Shown piece after piece: positions 62,915-64,000 of a DNA stretch of 64,000 nucleotides. The first letter of the stretch is position 1. Each line of letters begins with the position of its first letter. The notes beneath the pieces are model-generated. The model had not been told where the DNA came from and ran no database searches. It was given only the letters and a program-made list of their open reading frames with translations. This DNA is from CAWBJO01 sp963789175 (GTDB lineage: Bacteria > Pseudomonadota > Alphaproteobacteria > Rhizobiales > Aestuariivirgaceae): the NCBI GenBank assembly GCA_963789175.1, contig CAWBJO010000009.1, positions 62,001 to 126,000 of the forward strand, in the 5' to 3' direction. Position numbers and translations under genes: made by a program.

Positions 62915-64000
62915 TTAGTCGCCGTCGGCGTGGCGGGGAAGCACCAGCTCGACGCGCAGTCCCGGGGCGTTGTCGCTGATGACGAGCTCGCCGTTGTGGA
63001 GATGGGCAATGCCCTGCACGAGGCTGAGGCCCAGGCCGCTGCCGGGCTTGGAGCGGGAGGCATCGAGGCGCACGAAGCGCTCGGCGATGCGGGCGCGGTC
63101 GCCGGCCTCGACGCCCGGACCGCGGTCGCTCACCGCGATGGTCGCCGTCCGGTCGGAGGCGGTCAGCTCCAAGGTGATGTCGGGACTGTTGCTTCCGGCG
63201 TCGACGCCGTATTTGAGGGCGTTGTCGACGAGGTTCGAAACGGCCTGGGCGAGCAGCTGGCGGTCGGCACGGACGGTTACGGGCTCCGCGGCCTTCACGA
63301 CGAAGATGCCGCCGCCCTCCTCGGCAAGCGGTGCGAAGAGCTCGCCGATTTCCTCGATGAATCCCTTCAGCTCGACGGGGCGCAAGCCCTCGCGCACCTG
63401 ACCCGCCTCGGTGCGGGCGATGGAGAGGAGCGCATTGAAAGTGGCGAGAAGGGAATCGGCCTCGCGGATGGCGACCTCGAGCGCCGTGCGGTTGTCGCCG
63501 CCGGTGGCGCGCTGAGCCGATTCGAGACGGGTGCGCAGACGCGTCAGGGGCGTGCGCAGGTCGTGGGCGACATTGCTCGAGATCTCCTTCATGCCGGCCA
63601 TGAGGCGCTCGATCTGGTCGAGCATCTCGTTCAGGCCGACGGACAACCGGTCGAGCTCGTCGCCCGAGCCGGAAACGGGAACGCGCTGCGACAGGTCGCC
63701 CGCCATGATGGAGCGGCTGGTGGCGGTGATGGTCTCGACGCGGCGCAGGAAATTGCGGCTCATCAGCATGCCACCGAGGAGGCCGAGAACGACGGCGATG
63801 GCGAGCGCGAGATAGAGTGAGCGGCGGATGAGATCGCCGAACTGGCGCTTCTCCTCGACGTCGCGGCCGACGATCAGCACCGCGCCGCCCGGAAGCTGCA
63901 CATGATAGGCGCGGGCCTGGTGGCGCTCGAGGCCGCGGAAGGATTCGACGCCGTAGGTGAATTCGATCCACCCCTCCCCTTTCAGCGCCCGCTCGGGCAG
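62915..64000 (-). CDS. Sensor histidine kinase (HAMP type), 5' end beyond the window
   Basis: The frame is open to the right edge; 361 codons are present. In order: the end of a periplasmic sensor domain, a membrane helix (LYLALAIAVVLGLLGGMLM), a HAMP linker, the HisKA box (NVAHDLRTPLTRLRTRLE) and HATPase motifs (NLVDNALKYG, DRGPGV, GSGLGLSLVQGIAHLHNG). The partner response regulator is expected just outside the window. It is immediately upstream of glnE. Confidence 0.92.
   Translation of the reverse strand: MPERALKGEGWIEFTYGVESFRGLERHQARAYHVQLPGGAVLIVGRDVEEKRQFGDLIRRSLYLALAIAVVLGLLGGMLMSRNFLRRVETITATSRSIMAGDLSQRVPVSGSGDELDRLSVGLNEMLDQIERLMAGMKEISSNVAHDLRTPLTRLRTRLESAQRATGGDNRTALEVAIREADSLLATFNALLSIARTEAGQVREGLRPVELKGFIEEIGELFAPLAEEGGGIFVVKAAEPVTVRADRQLLAQAVSNLVDNALKYGVDAGSNSPDITLELTASDRTATIAVSDRGPGVEAGDRARIAERFVRLDASRSKPGSGLGLSLVQGIAHLHNGELVISDNAPGLRVELVLPRHADGD

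Overview
The window reads as an alphaproteobacterial chromosome, most likely Hyphomicrobiales (Rhizobiales). The evidence is the gene content and style: a CIRCE-controlled groESL pair, EcfG-type (GGAAC-N16-NGTT) promoters, a GGAA-N6-TTCC IolR-type operator, a DUF1127 protein, and a glnE / sensor kinase / pepN neighbourhood typical of rhizobial chromosomes. No species is claimed. No rRNA, tRNA, CRISPR array or intact insertion sequence was seen.

Region 1 (1 to about 19.6 kb) is gene-sparse and visibly less GC-rich than the rest. It carries stress and accessory genes: a DUF892 ferritin-like protein (cut by the window edge), a PhnA-like membrane protein, a manganese catalase, an AI-2E-family permease, a PHB-depolymerase-like esterase, small EF-hand, zinc-ribbon and secreted proteins, a methyltransferase, a polar amino-acid ABC transporter, groESL and a Crp/Fnr regulator. 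Long intergenic stretches hold gene remnants (SDR and zinc alcohol dehydrogenase tails), small ORFs, terminators and three EcfG-like promoters. A small-gene module is present twice in opposite orientation (7.92-8.30 kb and 13.81-14.02 kb); its leader is more conserved than its coding part.

Region 2 (19.1-26 kb) is a nucleotide-sugar locus. It has a phosphomannomutase with a degenerate AroQ-like ORF behind it, the overlapping dTDP-L-rhamnose genes rfbC-rfbB-rfbD-rfbA, and manC (GDP-mannose). No glycosyltransferases are in view. A FecR-domain protein follows.

Region 3 (27-31.3 kb) is a partial myo-inositol locus: a Gfo/Idh/MocA dehydrogenase, iolC (with a frameshift) and divergent iolE, with an IolR-type operator between them. 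iolB and iolD are not in the window.

Region 4 (31.3-46.7 kb) is a full purine-to-glyoxylate/urea pathway with an uptake system: guaD, xdhABC, puuD, uraH, uraD, puuE, alc and allA, plus a BMP-type nucleoside/purine ABC transporter. Most of it is one tightly packed minus-strand array from uraH to puuE. One of the two permease genes has a frameshift.

Region 5 (46.7-53 kb) holds two LysR-controlled modules that meet tail to tail: LysR/ArgE-like deacylase, and LysR/(flavin reductase, HpaB-like monooxygenase, RidA, DUF1028). The second combination resembles the logic of the Rut pyrimidine pathway and is the best candidate here for an uncharacterised catabolic route.

Region 6 (53-64 kb) is core chromosome: a GreA-family factor, pepN, a PAS histidine kinase, an ECF sigma factor with an EF-hand protein, glnE and a second histidine kinase running off the right edge.
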